48,792 bases of DNA, from positions 1 through 48,792 of the forward strand of contig JACCWM010000131.1 of assembly GCA_013697635.1 (NCBI GenBank), read 5' to 3'. The position numbers and the translations under genes are program-made. The DNA is from Lujinxingiaceae bacterium (GTDB taxonomy: Bacteria > Myxococcota_A > Bradymonadia > Bradymonadales > Bradymonadaceae). How positions within the stretch are numbered: the first letter of the stretch is position 1; every line of letters begins with the position of its first letter. The notes beneath the pieces were generated by a model that was not told where the DNA came from, did no database searches, and worked only from the letters and a program-made list of their open reading frames with translations. This document shows, piece by piece, positions 1-8,206 of the stretch.

Positions 1-51
1 CTTCACCAAGGTCCGCGCATTCGTTATCGGCTGCAAACTGGTCGCACTGGG

Positions 52-438
52 TCAACCTCGCTCCCAGGGGACGAGGATATCGGTGACCATGGGATAGTGG
101 CGGACGTTGAAGGTTAGGAGTCGTGCAGCGAGGCTGCGGGCGCTGGCTGCGATGACGGCGTCGGCGAGGCCGGTGCCGTGAGTTTTGCCATATTGATTTC
201 GAAAGGCTCCGGCGGCTCGAGCGAGCTCGCCATCTACGTCGACGACCTCAAAGAGAGTCAGAAATTCTCGTAGGGCCGGCTCTTCGGATTCTCGCAAACC
301 GGCGTAGAGCTCGGCGACAGTGATCGCCGATACGTACCACTCCTCCTCGTCGACCGCCTCGAAGTACGCCGCTGCTTTCGGGCGGCCTCGAAGGAATTCG
401 ATCAGCACGTCCGTGTCAAAGAGGAGGGCTTCAGCCAT
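52..438 (-). CDS. vapC: VapC-type PIN-domain ribonuclease toxin
   Basis: A 128-residue PIN-domain protein, the usual size for a VapC toxin. These are Mg-dependent endoribonucleases that typically cut tRNA or rRNA and are held inactive by the partner antitoxin. Visible PIN features are the N-terminal acidic strand LLFDTDVLIEFL, the mid-protein acid in ITVAELYAG, the third acid in GLADAVIAA, and the late NVRHY segment. I chose the ATG at 438 (protein begins MAEALL) rather than one six codons upstream because it overlaps the antitoxin stop by 8 bp, giving the translational coupling normal for such pairs. All acidic positions look intact, so it is probably functional. Its RNA target cannot be read from the sequence. 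Confidence 0.85.
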   Translation of the reverse strand: MAEALLFDTDVLIEFLRGRPKAAAYFEAVDEEEWYVSAITVAELYAGLRESEEPALREFLTLFEVVDVDGELARAAGAFRNQYGKTHGTGLADAVIAASARSLAARLLTFNVRHYPMVTDILVPWERG

Positions 439-670
439 CGCTGCGCTCCCATTCACTTCGCAGCTCGCGAAGGTCGGGGAGCTCCTCGCGGTCGCTCCAG
501 ATTCCGAAGGCCTGCTCCAGTTGACGCGGTCGTCTCGTGGTCGCGGTCGCCTCCAGGTAGCTGTCGATCGCCTCTCGAATCAGCTCGCTCTGAGAGCGAC
601 CGGTCCTCTCGGCCAGCTCCTCGAGGCTCTTCTTTTCGTCGGTTGTTAGATAGACCTGGGTTCGAATCAT
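431..670 (-). CDS. Ribbon-helix-helix VapB-type antitoxin
   Basis: A 79-residue protein beginning MIRTQVYLTTDEKK. The N-terminal beta strand plus two helices (LEELAERTGRSQSELIREAI) is the classic ribbon-helix-helix fold of CopG/VapB-type antitoxins. It should bind DNA as a dimer and neutralise the toxin with its C-terminal tail, here charged and Trp-containing (FGIWSDREELPDLRELRSEW). I chose ATG 670 because a GGAGGT Shine-Dalgarno lies 5-6 bases upstream; longer frames to 739 would place the start inside the promoter. The stop overlaps the toxin start. Regulation is probably autorepression through the double palindrome directly upstream. Confidence 0.85.
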   Translation of the reverse strand: MIRTQVYLTTDEKKSLEELAERTGRSQSELIREAIDSYLEATATTRRPRQLEQAFGIWSDREELPDLRELRSEWERSDG

Positions 671-681
671 CGGCCACCTCC

Positions 682-707
682 TGTATACAGCAAGTGTATA
701 CATTATA
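682..707 (-). promoter_or_regulatory. Promoter and double-palindrome operator of the toxin-antitoxin operon
   Basis: Two copies of the perfect palindrome TGTATACA lie at 682-689 and 695-702, 13 bp start to start. On the minus strand a perfect TATAAT -10 box occupies 702-707, touching the second palindrome. No good -35 box is visible. The palindromes therefore cover the expected transcription start, where a bound ribbon-helix-helix dimer pair would block initiation. Autorepression is inferred from the family and geometry. Confidence 0.7.
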
Positions 708-834
708 AATTGAAGTGCAAGGAGGCCAGAACGTGGCATCAGGCAGACGTGGTCTTAAACCTGGATCATCGACGAAGCGATCGTGGCATTGGGGGGTGTT
801 TGTTTTGAGGGGCTTTGAATTGAAAGGAGAAATT

Positions 835-862
835 GAATCGGAAATCGGAAACCGGGAATCGG
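835..862. repeat. Heptanucleotide tandem repeat (4 copies)
   Basis: Four head-to-tail 7-mers of pattern RAAYCGG: GAATCGG, AAATCGG, AAACCGG, GAATCGG. They lie in the gene-free stretch (671-885) between the antitoxin and the downstream end of a membrane protein gene, followed by a G-rich run. Function unknown. Confidence 0.7.
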
Positions 863-885
863 AAAAGTTTGGGGGAGGGGGGATG

Positions 886-1413
886 TTACTTCACGGCGTT
901 CTTCTTCTCCGAATCGAAGACGGCGACGGTGAGCAGGCCCAGGCCGATGAGGAATAGGATTCCGGAGAAGGCCAGTCCGAAGTAGAAGCTGTCTCGTTCG
1001 AAGGTCATGCTGAGGTGCTCCTCGGAGGGGTCGGCGAAAAAGGCGTTGACCCGATCGGCGGCGACCTCGGCGTTTCGCCTGATCTCGGGTGTGCACTCCA
1101 GGCTATAGAGGGTGACGTCTTTGGGGTTGCCAGGCTGGCTGAACTTTGCGCCGCAGAATTTTTTTGACTTTCCAGATCCGACGCTGCTTGTTCGCTCGAA
1201 GGAGGTCACGGATTCGATGGCGTGGAAGGGAAAATCGCGCCGGGTGGCCTCGGAGAAGCGGGGGACCTTGATGATATGACAGACGCCGGCCTCGGGCCTG
1301 CTACGGGTGCACTCGAAGCGTTGCTCCTCGAGGGTGGTGTCGAGGCCATAGGCGCCGCCGCCGATGAAAGCTACGCCGGCTCCTGCGAGTATGATGCGTC
1401 CTATGAAGCTCAT
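886..1413 (-). CDS. Two-helix membrane protein of unknown function
   Basis: A 175-residue protein, family not recognised. An N-terminal hydrophobic helix (about residues 4-24, FIGRIILAGAGVAFIGGGAY) is followed by a polar domain of about 110 residues with several Cys, then a second helix near the C-terminus (about 145-168, FGLAFSGILFLIGLGLLTVAVF) and a short basic tail. Two helices around one soluble loop suggest an inner-membrane protein with a periplasmic domain. The start at 1413 (MSFIGR) puts the first helix right at the N-terminus; an upstream start at 1476 would add 21 polar residues and neither has a strong ribosome binding site. It stands alone, with no gene for over 400 bp upstream. 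Confidence 0.6.
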   Translation of the reverse strand: MSFIGRIILAGAGVAFIGGGAYGLDTTLEEQRFECTRSRPEAGVCHIIKVPRFSEATRRDFPFHAIESVTSFERTSSVGSGKSKKFCGAKFSQPGNPKDVTLYSLECTPEIRRNAEVAADRVNAFFADPSEEHLSMTFERDSFYFGLAFSGILFLIGLGLLTVAVFDSEKKNAVK

Positions 1414-1851
1414 GGGGTTATCTCGGTTGCTGACGTTATGCGAGCGCTTTGGCGAGGTGAGACGGTGACCCACCATGGGCGAGTGATTCTTGAGGAGGTC
1501 GTTCGGGGCTTTCGAAGCGGTGGTGGTCAGGGCAAACCCATGCTCTTGCAGGCTCAGCTCTCCTAATCCCTGCCCGAGACCATCGGGGGCCCCCCTGTGT
1601 CAGGATAGTTGTGGCCTCTACCAAATGTGGACTGAGCAGGGCGACGTTCCGCCAAGAATGACGACCGCTCCGAGGCCAACCATATCACTCCTTCTCGTCT
1701 CGGCGAACGGCGCGACTTCTCTGGCATAACGAGCTCCTAGATGGCATGATGAACACCCGGTTGGCCTTAACTCCGTAAGCACTGAAACTCTTTTTTCTCG
1801 TGAGCAATGTTAACTGTAATCGCGACCGCATCGCGCTAGTTGGAGTAAATC
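1414..1851. other. Gene-free stretch
   Basis: 438 bp with no frame that looks coding on either strand; short open frames here lack family resemblance and ribosome binding sites. The only clear signal is a GGAG about 7 bases before the ATG at 1852. It presumably carries promoters for the genes diverging on each side. Confidence 0.5.
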
Positions 1852-3288
1852 ATGCTGCGTTTTTTTTATGGCGTAATGATTTTGTGGGGACTCGCTGTCA
1901 TGGCTTGCGACGGGGACGAACAAAATGCTCAGGGCGTACGCGACGATGCCGTCTTGGTCGTCGATACGGGGCCTTATGGGCCAACCTCGACCAGCGCATC
2001 GGCTTTGGGCTCTTCTCCGCGGTCTCCGAGGGGGATCGAGTGGCCTTGCTCTTCGGTTCCTCCATTGACGGCTTCGTAGATCGCACCAACTCGGGAACCG
2101 GTGCCTATGAGGGCGACTATGGAGCCCGGCGAGGAGCGCCTTCATATTTCGGCGCGCTCCTGTCAGGTCACCGCGGAAGACCCCTTGGGACTGGAATGGT
2201 GTCACCAGGGCAACGGCGTAGGGAGATGCTCGAGCAGCCTCGATTGTGAAATGGTGCCAGAGGTGTGCAACCTGACCGAGCCTCGCTGTGTCAGCTGGAC
2301 TTCGCCCGGAAAGGTCAACCAGCACTTCCTGGCTGAAGGGATTGTCTCGCAAGGTCGACGCTCGTTAATGGGCGAGACCTTCCTCTCCGATTTACTTCTG
2401 ATTAACGCCGACAACGACGCGGTGGGCTTGCGCACTCGCCTCGCCCGCTTCAGAGGCCCGGACGACTTCGTCGAGGTGCTCATCCCCTCGACGGTTTGTC
2501 TCGACGGCTCCAAGACGTGCGTCTACCGAGACTACGCAGAATTTCACGGCGGGCTAACAGCCCTTTTGAAGCTCAGCGGTGGTAAGTATCTGGGCATCTA
2601 CTCCGTCAACGACGACCATGAGCGCCACACGGTCCTCAAGTACTATGCCCTGGTTGTGAATCCTCAGGAGCGTCCGATCGCGGACATCCCGCCGTCACCA
2701 CGCACCGACATCTTTCTCGGCTGCCAGACGCCTCCGCCCCAGGCGACGCCCTTCGAGGGTACGTTGGCCCAGATGGCGGCCTGCCCAGTTCGAGTCGGCG
2801 GCTTCGGGCCTCATCCTACAAGCCCCGGCGAAGAGCTCGGTCCCGTGGTGAGTTGGCACATTCTCGTCGAGGCCTGGTTCAGGGCACCGGCGGCTGCCCG
2901 CGCCGAGGTGACGACTCGTTTTGAAGACGAGGGTTGCGCCGCCTTCGAGCTCACCTTGGATTTGTATCCGCCGGGCTTTCCCTTCGCCACGGGCACCGAA
3001 GACGGATGCACCGGCAGCCAGATAGGCGCACCGACGAGCTGCGAGGGCGATATCCTCAAGAGCTGCAGTGCCGCCGTGGACTGTGCAGCCCTGGGGGTTC
3101 AATGCGCCTTCGAGTTCGTAAACTACTGCGGACCCAAGAGCGAGTGTAACATCGGCGGCACGGCCAAGCGGCTTTGTCAGGGCGAGTTTCTCTTCTATGA
3201 GGTCTTCGGGGCCTTCCGCACTCTGGATTGCTCCGAGCTTGGAATGACCTGCTCCGAGCGTCCTTTTGGTGACTGCGTGGTGCCCTAA
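1852..3288 (+). pseudogene. Lipoprotein gene with two compensating frameshifts
   Basis: The gene opens with GGAG, ATG 1852 and a lipoprotein signal peptide ending in the lipobox LAVMAC. The frame used from 1852 hits a stop at 2077-2079. A continuous product can be followed by moving to the next frame near 1975 (NLDQRIGFGLFSAV, then GSSIDGFVDRTNSGTG) and back near 2110-2120, after which the frame is open to 3288. This fits a one-base loss followed by a one-base gain. The restored protein would be about 478 residues, with a Cys-rich C-terminus (at least ten Cys after about residue 390). The family is not recognised. It is either a real pseudogene or two homopolymer sequencing errors; G-runs sit at both sites. 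Confidence 0.6.
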
Positions 3289-3325
3289 ACACGGCGACGG
3301 CCGCCACCTCAAGGGACACGACTTT

Positions 3326-3487
3326 TCCATCATGCTCTTCGCCGTGGTGGCCGCATTTAGAGCCCTGGGAATTTTAGCCCTGGAGGTTCTGGTGGCCGAT
3401 TTGCTTGTCTTCGCCGGCCAGATCCTCATAGGCCTGGTGATCTTTGGCGTCGGCCTGTTGCTGGCCAACTGGGCCGCCCGCATGGTC
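3326..3487 (+). pseudogene. Fragment of a mechanosensitive-channel-type transmembrane helix gene
   Basis: About 54 codons read as two hydrophobic stretches, IMLFAVVAAFRALGILALE and LLVFAGQILIGLVIFGVGLL, ending ANWAARMV. This resembles the conserved TM-helix repeat found in bacterial MscS-related proteins. No credible start or channel domain is attached: the reading frame continues into sequence that codes in another frame for Sel1 repeats. Best read as a remnant joined to its neighbour by deletion. Assignment rests on pattern resemblance only. Confidence 0.4.
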
Positions 3488-3504
3488 ACCATTACGAGCG
3501 CGCC

Positions 3505-4155
3505 GTGCAGCTCTACGGATATTCGTGTGCGGTTGACATGCCTGCTTCTTGCTTCAGCCTCGGGCTTGGCTATGCACCGGGTCGAGGCATCGAGCAAGAT
3601 TGGGCGCGCGCCCGGGAGCTCTACGAATTTGCCTGCACCCGCGAGCATCACTCCGCGTGCACGAATCTTGGCGTCATGATGCTCAACGGCCAGGGGGGGC
3701 CGGTGGATCTGATACGTGGCATCGAGCTCCTCGAACAACAGTGCGATACGAACAATGATCCATGGGCTTGCGGCAGCCTGGGCCATCAATATTCGATCGG
3801 GCGGGGCCTTCCCAAAGATCCCTGCCGCGCAAGGGAACTCCACGAGAGATCTTGCGCGGTCAATCACAACCACATCGGCTGCTCCAACCTGGGTGATTCA
3901 CTCGTTCATGGCGATTGTGGCACCAAAGACATCGCACGGGCGCGTGCCCTGCTCGAGACTACCTGCACGGAGTTCGGCAGTGGCTGCGCTACTCTTGGCC
4001 AGCTCTATGAGAAGGGAAATGGTGCAGGGTCTCGTGCATGGCATGCACGTTCACCGTACGGCCCCCTTTGGCTGCGGTACATTGTTCACGAAGCGGACAG
4101 GTCGCGCAGTGTGCTCCGAAGTGAGCGCGGCTGGAACCATCAGCCTGGGGTTTGA
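3505..4155 (+). pseudogene. Truncated Cys-rich Sel1-repeat protein
   Basis: Sel1-like repeats of about 36-40 residues with paired Cys, as in HcpA-type secreted repeat proteins: for example CFSLGLGYAPGRGIEQDWAR, ACTNLGVMMLNGQGG, CGSLGHQYSIGRGLPKD, GCSNLGDSLVHGD and GCATLGQLYEKGNG. The repeat frame is already open upstream at 3481 (HYERAVQLYGYSC), so the true N-terminus and any signal peptide are missing. Repeat homology stops at base 4023 and the frame then runs on through unrelated sequence, which codes on the other strand for a transposase fragment. Broken at both ends, it is probably not a functional export product. Confidence 0.6.
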
Positions 4156-4225
4156 GCTTGGCCGTACTACCTTGCGGACAGCTCACCTCGTTTTGTTCGA
4201 GATCTTGGCCCAGTTGTGCAGAGAT
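4025..4225 (-). mobile_element. IS1182-type transposase remnant
   Basis: On the minus strand a short frame reads LEQNEVSCPQGSTAKLKP, then CATCPLREQCTAAKGGRTVN and VHAMHETL. The CPxG, CxxCPxxxxC and GGRT..V pattern is the Cys-containing zone of IS1182-family DDE transposases. About 55-65 residues remain of a protein normally near 450-550 residues. It begins one or two bases after the last Sel1 repeat codon on the other strand, marking a recombination or insertion-scar junction. No terminal inverted repeats were found. Bases 4226-4357 hold nothing recognisable. Confidence 0.5.
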
Positions 4226-4357
4226 CAATGACGAAGGGTCAGCAAGGCTACACATTGCGCGAGCGCGCGCAGCTTCCCCCCGAAGCGGACGAATCTGCGA
4301 ACGCCAGCTGGGCATGTCAAGGCGTTTGGTCGTGAAGTGCTGTGTGATCTTGGCGGT

Positions 4358-6604
4358 TTAGCGGGCATTTGCCAGGGTGATGACCACGGATTTGGAGGCC
4401 GGCGTGTTGCTGCGCGTGGCGACGTGGTCGATCGGTACGAGCACGTTGGCCTCGGGAAAATAGGTGGCCGCGGAGCGCCGTGGCATGTCGTAGGCGACGA
4501 TCGTGAAGCCGGGGGCAATGCGCAGCTCGCCGGCGAAGTGGCTGTGGAGGTCGACGCTTTGCTCGGGCTCAAAGCCGAGCTCGGCGATGTCTTCGGGGTT
4601 GAGCAGCACGATGCGCCGCGCGTTTTTGATGCCACGGTAGCGGTCGTCGAGGCCGTAGATGGTGGTGTTGTACTGGTCGTGGCTGCGAATGGTCATCATG
4701 AGCAGTTGGCCGGGCAGGAGCACGTCGTCGGGCAGGCGATGTACGGTGAAGTTGGCCTTTTGGGTGGCCGTCTCGAAGCGGCGCTCGCGGGCGGCGTTGG
4801 GCAGGGTGAAGCCAAAGGGGGTGCGCACGCGCTGGTTGAAGTCTTCGAAGCCGTCGATCGTGCGCTCGATCAGATCGCGGATGCGATCGTAGTCGTCGAT
4901 CAGCGACTGCCAGTCGAGCGCGCAGTCGGCAAGCGTTGCCATGGCGAGCTTTGCGACGATGGCCGGCTCGCTGAGCAGGTGTTCGGAGGCCGGCGCGAGG
5001 CGCCCGCGCGAGGCATGCACGACGCCCATCGAGTTCTCGACGGTGACAAACTGGGGCTTTGAATCCTGCAGATCGGTCTCGGTGCGGCCCAGACAGGGCA
5101 GGATCAGCGCCGTGTGGCCGCAGACCAGATGCGAGCGGTTGAGCTTGGTGGAGACGTGGGCGGTGAGGCGACAGCGGCCGAGCGCCTCGGCGACGAGCGC
5201 GGTGTCGGGCGTCGCGCTCAAGAAATTGCCGCCCATGCCCAAAAATACGTGGGCGCGCCCGTGGTGCATGGCCTTGATCGCCTCGACGGTGTCAAAGCCG
5301 TGCTCGCGAGGAGGGGCGAAATCAAAGGTTTTGCCCAGCCGGTCGAGAAAAGCTGCGGGTGGGCGCTCCCAGATGCCCATGGTGCGGTCGCCCTGCACGT
5401 TGCTGTGGCCGCGCACCGGGCAGGCGCCGGCGCCGGGGCGCCCGATCGCGCCGCGCAAGAGCAGCAGGTTGATCACCTCCTGGATGTTGGCCACGGCGTT
5501 TTTGTGCTGGGTGAGGCCCATCGCCCAGCAGCAGATCATGTTCTTTGCGCCCCCGATGATGTCGGCGGCGGCGCGGATGTCCTGGCGGCTGATGCCGCTT
5601 TGGGCGATGATTTCGGTCCATTTAACCTGTTGTAAAGCTTGGGTAAATTGTTCGAATCCCGCCGTGTGCTCCGCGATGAATGCGTGGTCGAAGACCTCGC
5701 CGGGGCATCGTTGCTCCTCGTCGAGCAGCTCGCGCATGATGCCCTTGAGTAGGGCAACGTCGCCGTTGATGCGCACCTGCAGGTAGAGATCCGTGAGCTC
5801 GGTGGCGGAGCTAAACGGCTGTTTGGGGTGCTTGAAGCGGACGAGGCCGGCCTCTTTGAGCGGATTGATGCTGATGATCTTGGCGCCGCGTCGCTTGGCG
5901 GCCTGCAGGCTGCTGAGCATGCGGGGGTGGTTGGTGCCGGGATTTTGGCCCAAGATGACGATCACATCGGCGAGCTCGAAGTCCTCGAGGGACACGGTGC
6001 CTTTGCCCACGCCGAGCGCTTCGACCATCGCGACGCCGCTGGACTCGTGGCACATGTTTGAGCAGTCGGGCAGGTTGTTGGTGCCAAAGAGGCGCACGAA
6101 GAGCTGGTAGAGAAAGGCCGCCTCGTTGCTGGTGCGCCCGGAGGTGTAGAAGATCGCTTGGTCGGGCTGCTCGAGGGCGCGAAGCTCGGAGGCGATCAGG
6201 GCGAAGGCCTCGGGCCAGCTGATTGGCTCGTAGTGGTCGCTTTGTGGGCGGCGCACCATCGGCTGGGTGAGGCGTCCCTGGTTGCCCAGCCAGTGGTCGC
6301 TTTGCTCGAGCAGGGCGGAGATCGGCCATTGGGCGAAGAATTCGGCGTCGATGCGCCTGTTGGTCGCCTCGTCGGCGACGGCTTTGGCGCCGTTTTCGCA
6401 GAACTCGCCGATCGTGGGGTGCTGGGGATCGGGCCAGGCGCAGCCAGGGCAGTCGAAGCCGCCCGGTTGGTTGACGCGGTAGAGCGCGCGCGCGGCGCGA
6501 ATCGGGCCCATCTGCTCGAGGGCGTGGCGTGTCGAGGAGAGCACGGCGTCGATGCCGCCGGCCGCTTTGGGGTAAGGGTGGCTGGTCTTTTTGTCGTCGG
6601 TCAT
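4358..6604 (-). CDS. FdhF/YdeP-family molybdopterin oxidoreductase
   Basis: A 748-residue molybdopterin-dependent oxidoreductase of the YdeP type, related to formate dehydrogenase alpha subunits. Features in order: FDCPGCAWPDP (50-60), an N-terminal Cys motif; the catalytic-domain start near YEPISWPEAF (125-134); the cofactor-binding region with NNLPDCSNMCHESSG (176-190); GQNPGTNHPRML; the P-loop-like GACPVRGHSNVQGDRTMG; and a C-terminal molydopterin-dinucleotide-binding barrel around SHDQYNTTIYGLDDRYRG. The start at 6604 (MTDDKK) was chosen because its ATG overlaps the fdhD stop as ATGA; the open frame further upstream lies inside fdhD and is not coding. Its physiological substrate is not known for this family. 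Confidence 0.88.
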   Translation of the reverse strand: MTDDKKTSHPYPKAAGGIDAVLSSTRHALEQMGPIRAARALYRVNQPGGFDCPGCAWPDPQHPTIGEFCENGAKAVADEATNRRIDAEFFAQWPISALLEQSDHWLGNQGRLTQPMVRRPQSDHYEPISWPEAFALIASELRALEQPDQAIFYTSGRTSNEAAFLYQLFVRLFGTNNLPDCSNMCHESSGVAMVEALGVGKGTVSLEDFELADVIVILGQNPGTNHPRMLSSLQAAKRRGAKIISINPLKEAGLVRFKHPKQPFSSATELTDLYLQVRINGDVALLKGIMRELLDEEQRCPGEVFDHAFIAEHTAGFEQFTQALQQVKWTEIIAQSGISRQDIRAAADIIGGAKNMICCWAMGLTQHKNAVANIQEVINLLLLRGAIGRPGAGACPVRGHSNVQGDRTMGIWERPPAAFLDRLGKTFDFAPPREHGFDTVEAIKAMHHGRAHVFLGMGGNFLSATPDTALVAEALGRCRLTAHVSTKLNRSHLVCGHTALILPCLGRTETDLQDSKPQFVTVENSMGVVHASRGRLAPASEHLLSEPAIVAKLAMATLADCALDWQSLIDDYDRIRDLIERTIDGFEDFNQRVRTPFGFTLPNAARERRFETATQKANFTVHRLPDDVLLPGQLLMMTIRSHDQYNTTIYGLDDRYRGIKNARRIVLLNPEDIAELGFEPEQSVDLHSHFAGELRIAPGFTIVAYDMPRRSAATYFPEANVLVPIDHVATRSNTPASKSVVITLANAR

Positions 6605-7464
6605 GGCTGGCTCGCGCAGGGCGTGATGCGCTCGGGGGCGTTGTAGATGTTGAAGCGTTGGTCGCGCACGAAGCCAAGCAGGGTCATGGCGTGCTCGTGG
6701 GCCAGATCGACGGCCAGGGTCGAGGGTGCGCCAACGGCGACGACGATCGAGATGGCGGCCATCAGGGCTTTTTGGATGATCTCGAAGCTGGTGCGGCCGC
6801 TGACGACGAGGATGTGGTCGTCGAGCCGGCTTTGGCCGGCGAGCAGGGCCTGGCCGATCAGTTTGTCGAGCGCGTTGTGGCGGCCAACATCTTCGCAGAT
6901 GGCGATGAGTTCGGCCTTCGGGGTGAACAGTGCGGCGGCATGCAAACCGCCGGTGAGCTCGAAGCATCGTTGGGCGGTGCGCAGGCGTTGGGGCAAGGCG
7001 TGGATAAGCGCCTCGCTGATCGTCGGGCCGGCGGCCAGCGTGGGGCAGCCCTGGGTGCGAAGCGCCTCGAGGCTGGCCTTGCCGCAAACGCCGCAGCTCG
7101 AGGTGGTGTAGAAGTTGCGGTGCAGGCGCGCGGCGTCAAAGCGGGTGTCGGGGCTCAGCGTGACGCGCACGATGTTGGGGTTGGGAGCGTCGCTCTTGGG
7201 ATCAATGCAGTAGGCGATCTCGGCGATATCGGCCGGCTTGCGCACGATGCCTTCACTGAAGAGAAAGCCGGCCGCGAGTGCGAAATCATCGCCGGGGGTG
7301 CGCATTGTGATCGAAATGCTCTTCTGGGCGAGGCGGCCGGCGAGCTCGAAGTTCAGGCGTATCTCGAGGGGCTCCTCGATGGCGAGTAGGTCGGGTTCGC
7401 TGGTGCGCCCTGCGGGCGAGACACGATCAACGTGGACGCGATTGGCCTGTGGATCTGTGGTCAC
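6601..7464 (-). CDS. fdhD: FdhD sulfurtransferase / formate dehydrogenase accessory protein
   Basis: A 287-residue FdhD, full length. FdhD passes sulfur from a cysteine desulfurase to the molybdenum cofactor before it enters the oxidoreductase. The active-site pair is visible as CGVCG (Cys124, Cys127), followed by the conserved ELTGGLHAAAL (169-179) and EDVGRHNALDKLIG (191-204) segments. The start is a GTG at 7464 without a clear Shine-Dalgarno, so it could be slightly different. It overlaps the oxidoreductase gene by 4 bp and follows mobA by 64 bp. The order guanylyltransferase, sulfurase, enzyme indicates one Moco-maturation operon. Confidence 0.92.
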   Translation of the reverse strand: MTTDPQANRVHVDRVSPAGRTSEPDLLAIEEPLEIRLNFELAGRLAQKSISITMRTPGDDFALAAGFLFSEGIVRKPADIAEIAYCIDPKSDAPNPNIVRVTLSPDTRFDAARLHRNFYTTSSCGVCGKASLEALRTQGCPTLAAGPTISEALIHALPQRLRTAQRCFELTGGLHAAALFTPKAELIAICEDVGRHNALDKLIGQALLAGQSRLDDHILVVSGRTSFEIIQKALMAAISIVVAVGAPSTLAVDLAHEHAMTLLGFVRDQRFNIYNAPERITPCASQP

Positions 7465-7528
7465 GAGGAGGCTCTGGGTTGGAAAGTCCGAATAGTATCA
7501 CCAAGTCGGCTGTTAGTTTGGGTGCGAG

Positions 7529-8113
7529 TCAATCGGCTCGGGCTGCCTTCCAATAGATGTCGAGATCCTCTTTTGTGTTGATGGATTTGGCCCTGTGCCA
7601 GTCGGCGGGCAGGGGTAAAGCCCGCGCGCTGACCTGATCGAGCAGTCTCCACAGGGCATGTTCGGACTGTGCGAAAGCCTCGGCCACGGCTTTTAGAATC
7701 GATGCGTTGTAAAGCGCAAACACGGGCTCCCAGCGCTCTGATCGAAAGGCCACTGCGCCGGCGCCGGGCTCGATGTTGGCCACGAGTTGTTCGACCCAGT
7801 GGTGGTCGAAGCCGAGAAAGTCGCATGAGACGTAGAAGAGCCAGGAATCGTCGGCGACGTCTTCGAGGGCTGCGTGCAGACCGCTCAAGGGCCCGAGTCC
7901 GGGGCGCAGGTCGGCGATGGTGCGAAAGCCCAGGTCGGCGAATTTGGCCGGCCGATCGGCGACGACGGTGATGGTGCTGGCCACGGGTTGCAACCGAGTG
8001 GCGACGTGTTCGATGAGCGTGCGCCCGTCGGGTAACACGGCGCGGGCCTTGTCGCGACCAAAGCGGCTGCTGGCACCGCCGGCAGTGATGTAGACGGGAA
8101 CGATAGCATTCAT
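7529..8113 (-). CDS. mobA: Molybdenum cofactor guanylyltransferase
   Basis: A 194-residue MobA. It transfers GMP from GTP to molybdopterin to make the bis-MGD cofactor used by the YdeP-type enzyme two genes downstream. The nucleotide-binding start is plain: YITAGGASSRFGRDKARA (about residues 8-25) matches the family AGGxSxRxGxDKA signature. GLGPLSGLHAAL and the acidic YVSCDFLGFD (CDxP-like, here without the Pro) follow. The start at 8113 (MNAIVPVY) places the first strand directly before the P-loop; a TTG nine codons upstream is less likely. It is the first gene of the operon mobA-fdhD-fdhF and is divergent from the histidine kinase gene. Confidence 0.88.
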   Translation of the reverse strand: MNAIVPVYITAGGASSRFGRDKARAVLPDGRTLIEHVATRLQPVASTITVVADRPAKFADLGFRTIADLRPGLGPLSGLHAALEDVADDSWLFYVSCDFLGFDHHWVEQLVANIEPGAGAVAFRSERWEPVFALYNASILKAVAEAFAQSEHALWRLLDQVSARALPLPADWHRAKSINTKEDLDIYWKAARAD

Positions 8114-8206
8114 GGTTCGAAGCTCGCGGTTAGGCTTCAAGAAGTCTTGCCCCTTGTGGCCCCCAGAGCACGATTGGTGGGCCGTCGATATAGCGTCAGG
8201 TGATTC

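Noticed and set aside
869-882. G-quadruplex in GGGGGAGGGGGG
   Set aside because: Only two G-runs; too few for a standard intramolecular quadruplex.
1490-1729. Possible small gene in the gene-free stretch
   Set aside because: No ribosome site, no hydrophobic or domain pattern, composition like random GC-rich sequence.
6605-7087. Long open frame continuing upstream of the oxidoreductase start
   Set aside because: It lies inside fdhD in another frame, is Arg/Pro-rich without homology, and the ATGA overlap at 6601-6604 marks the true start.
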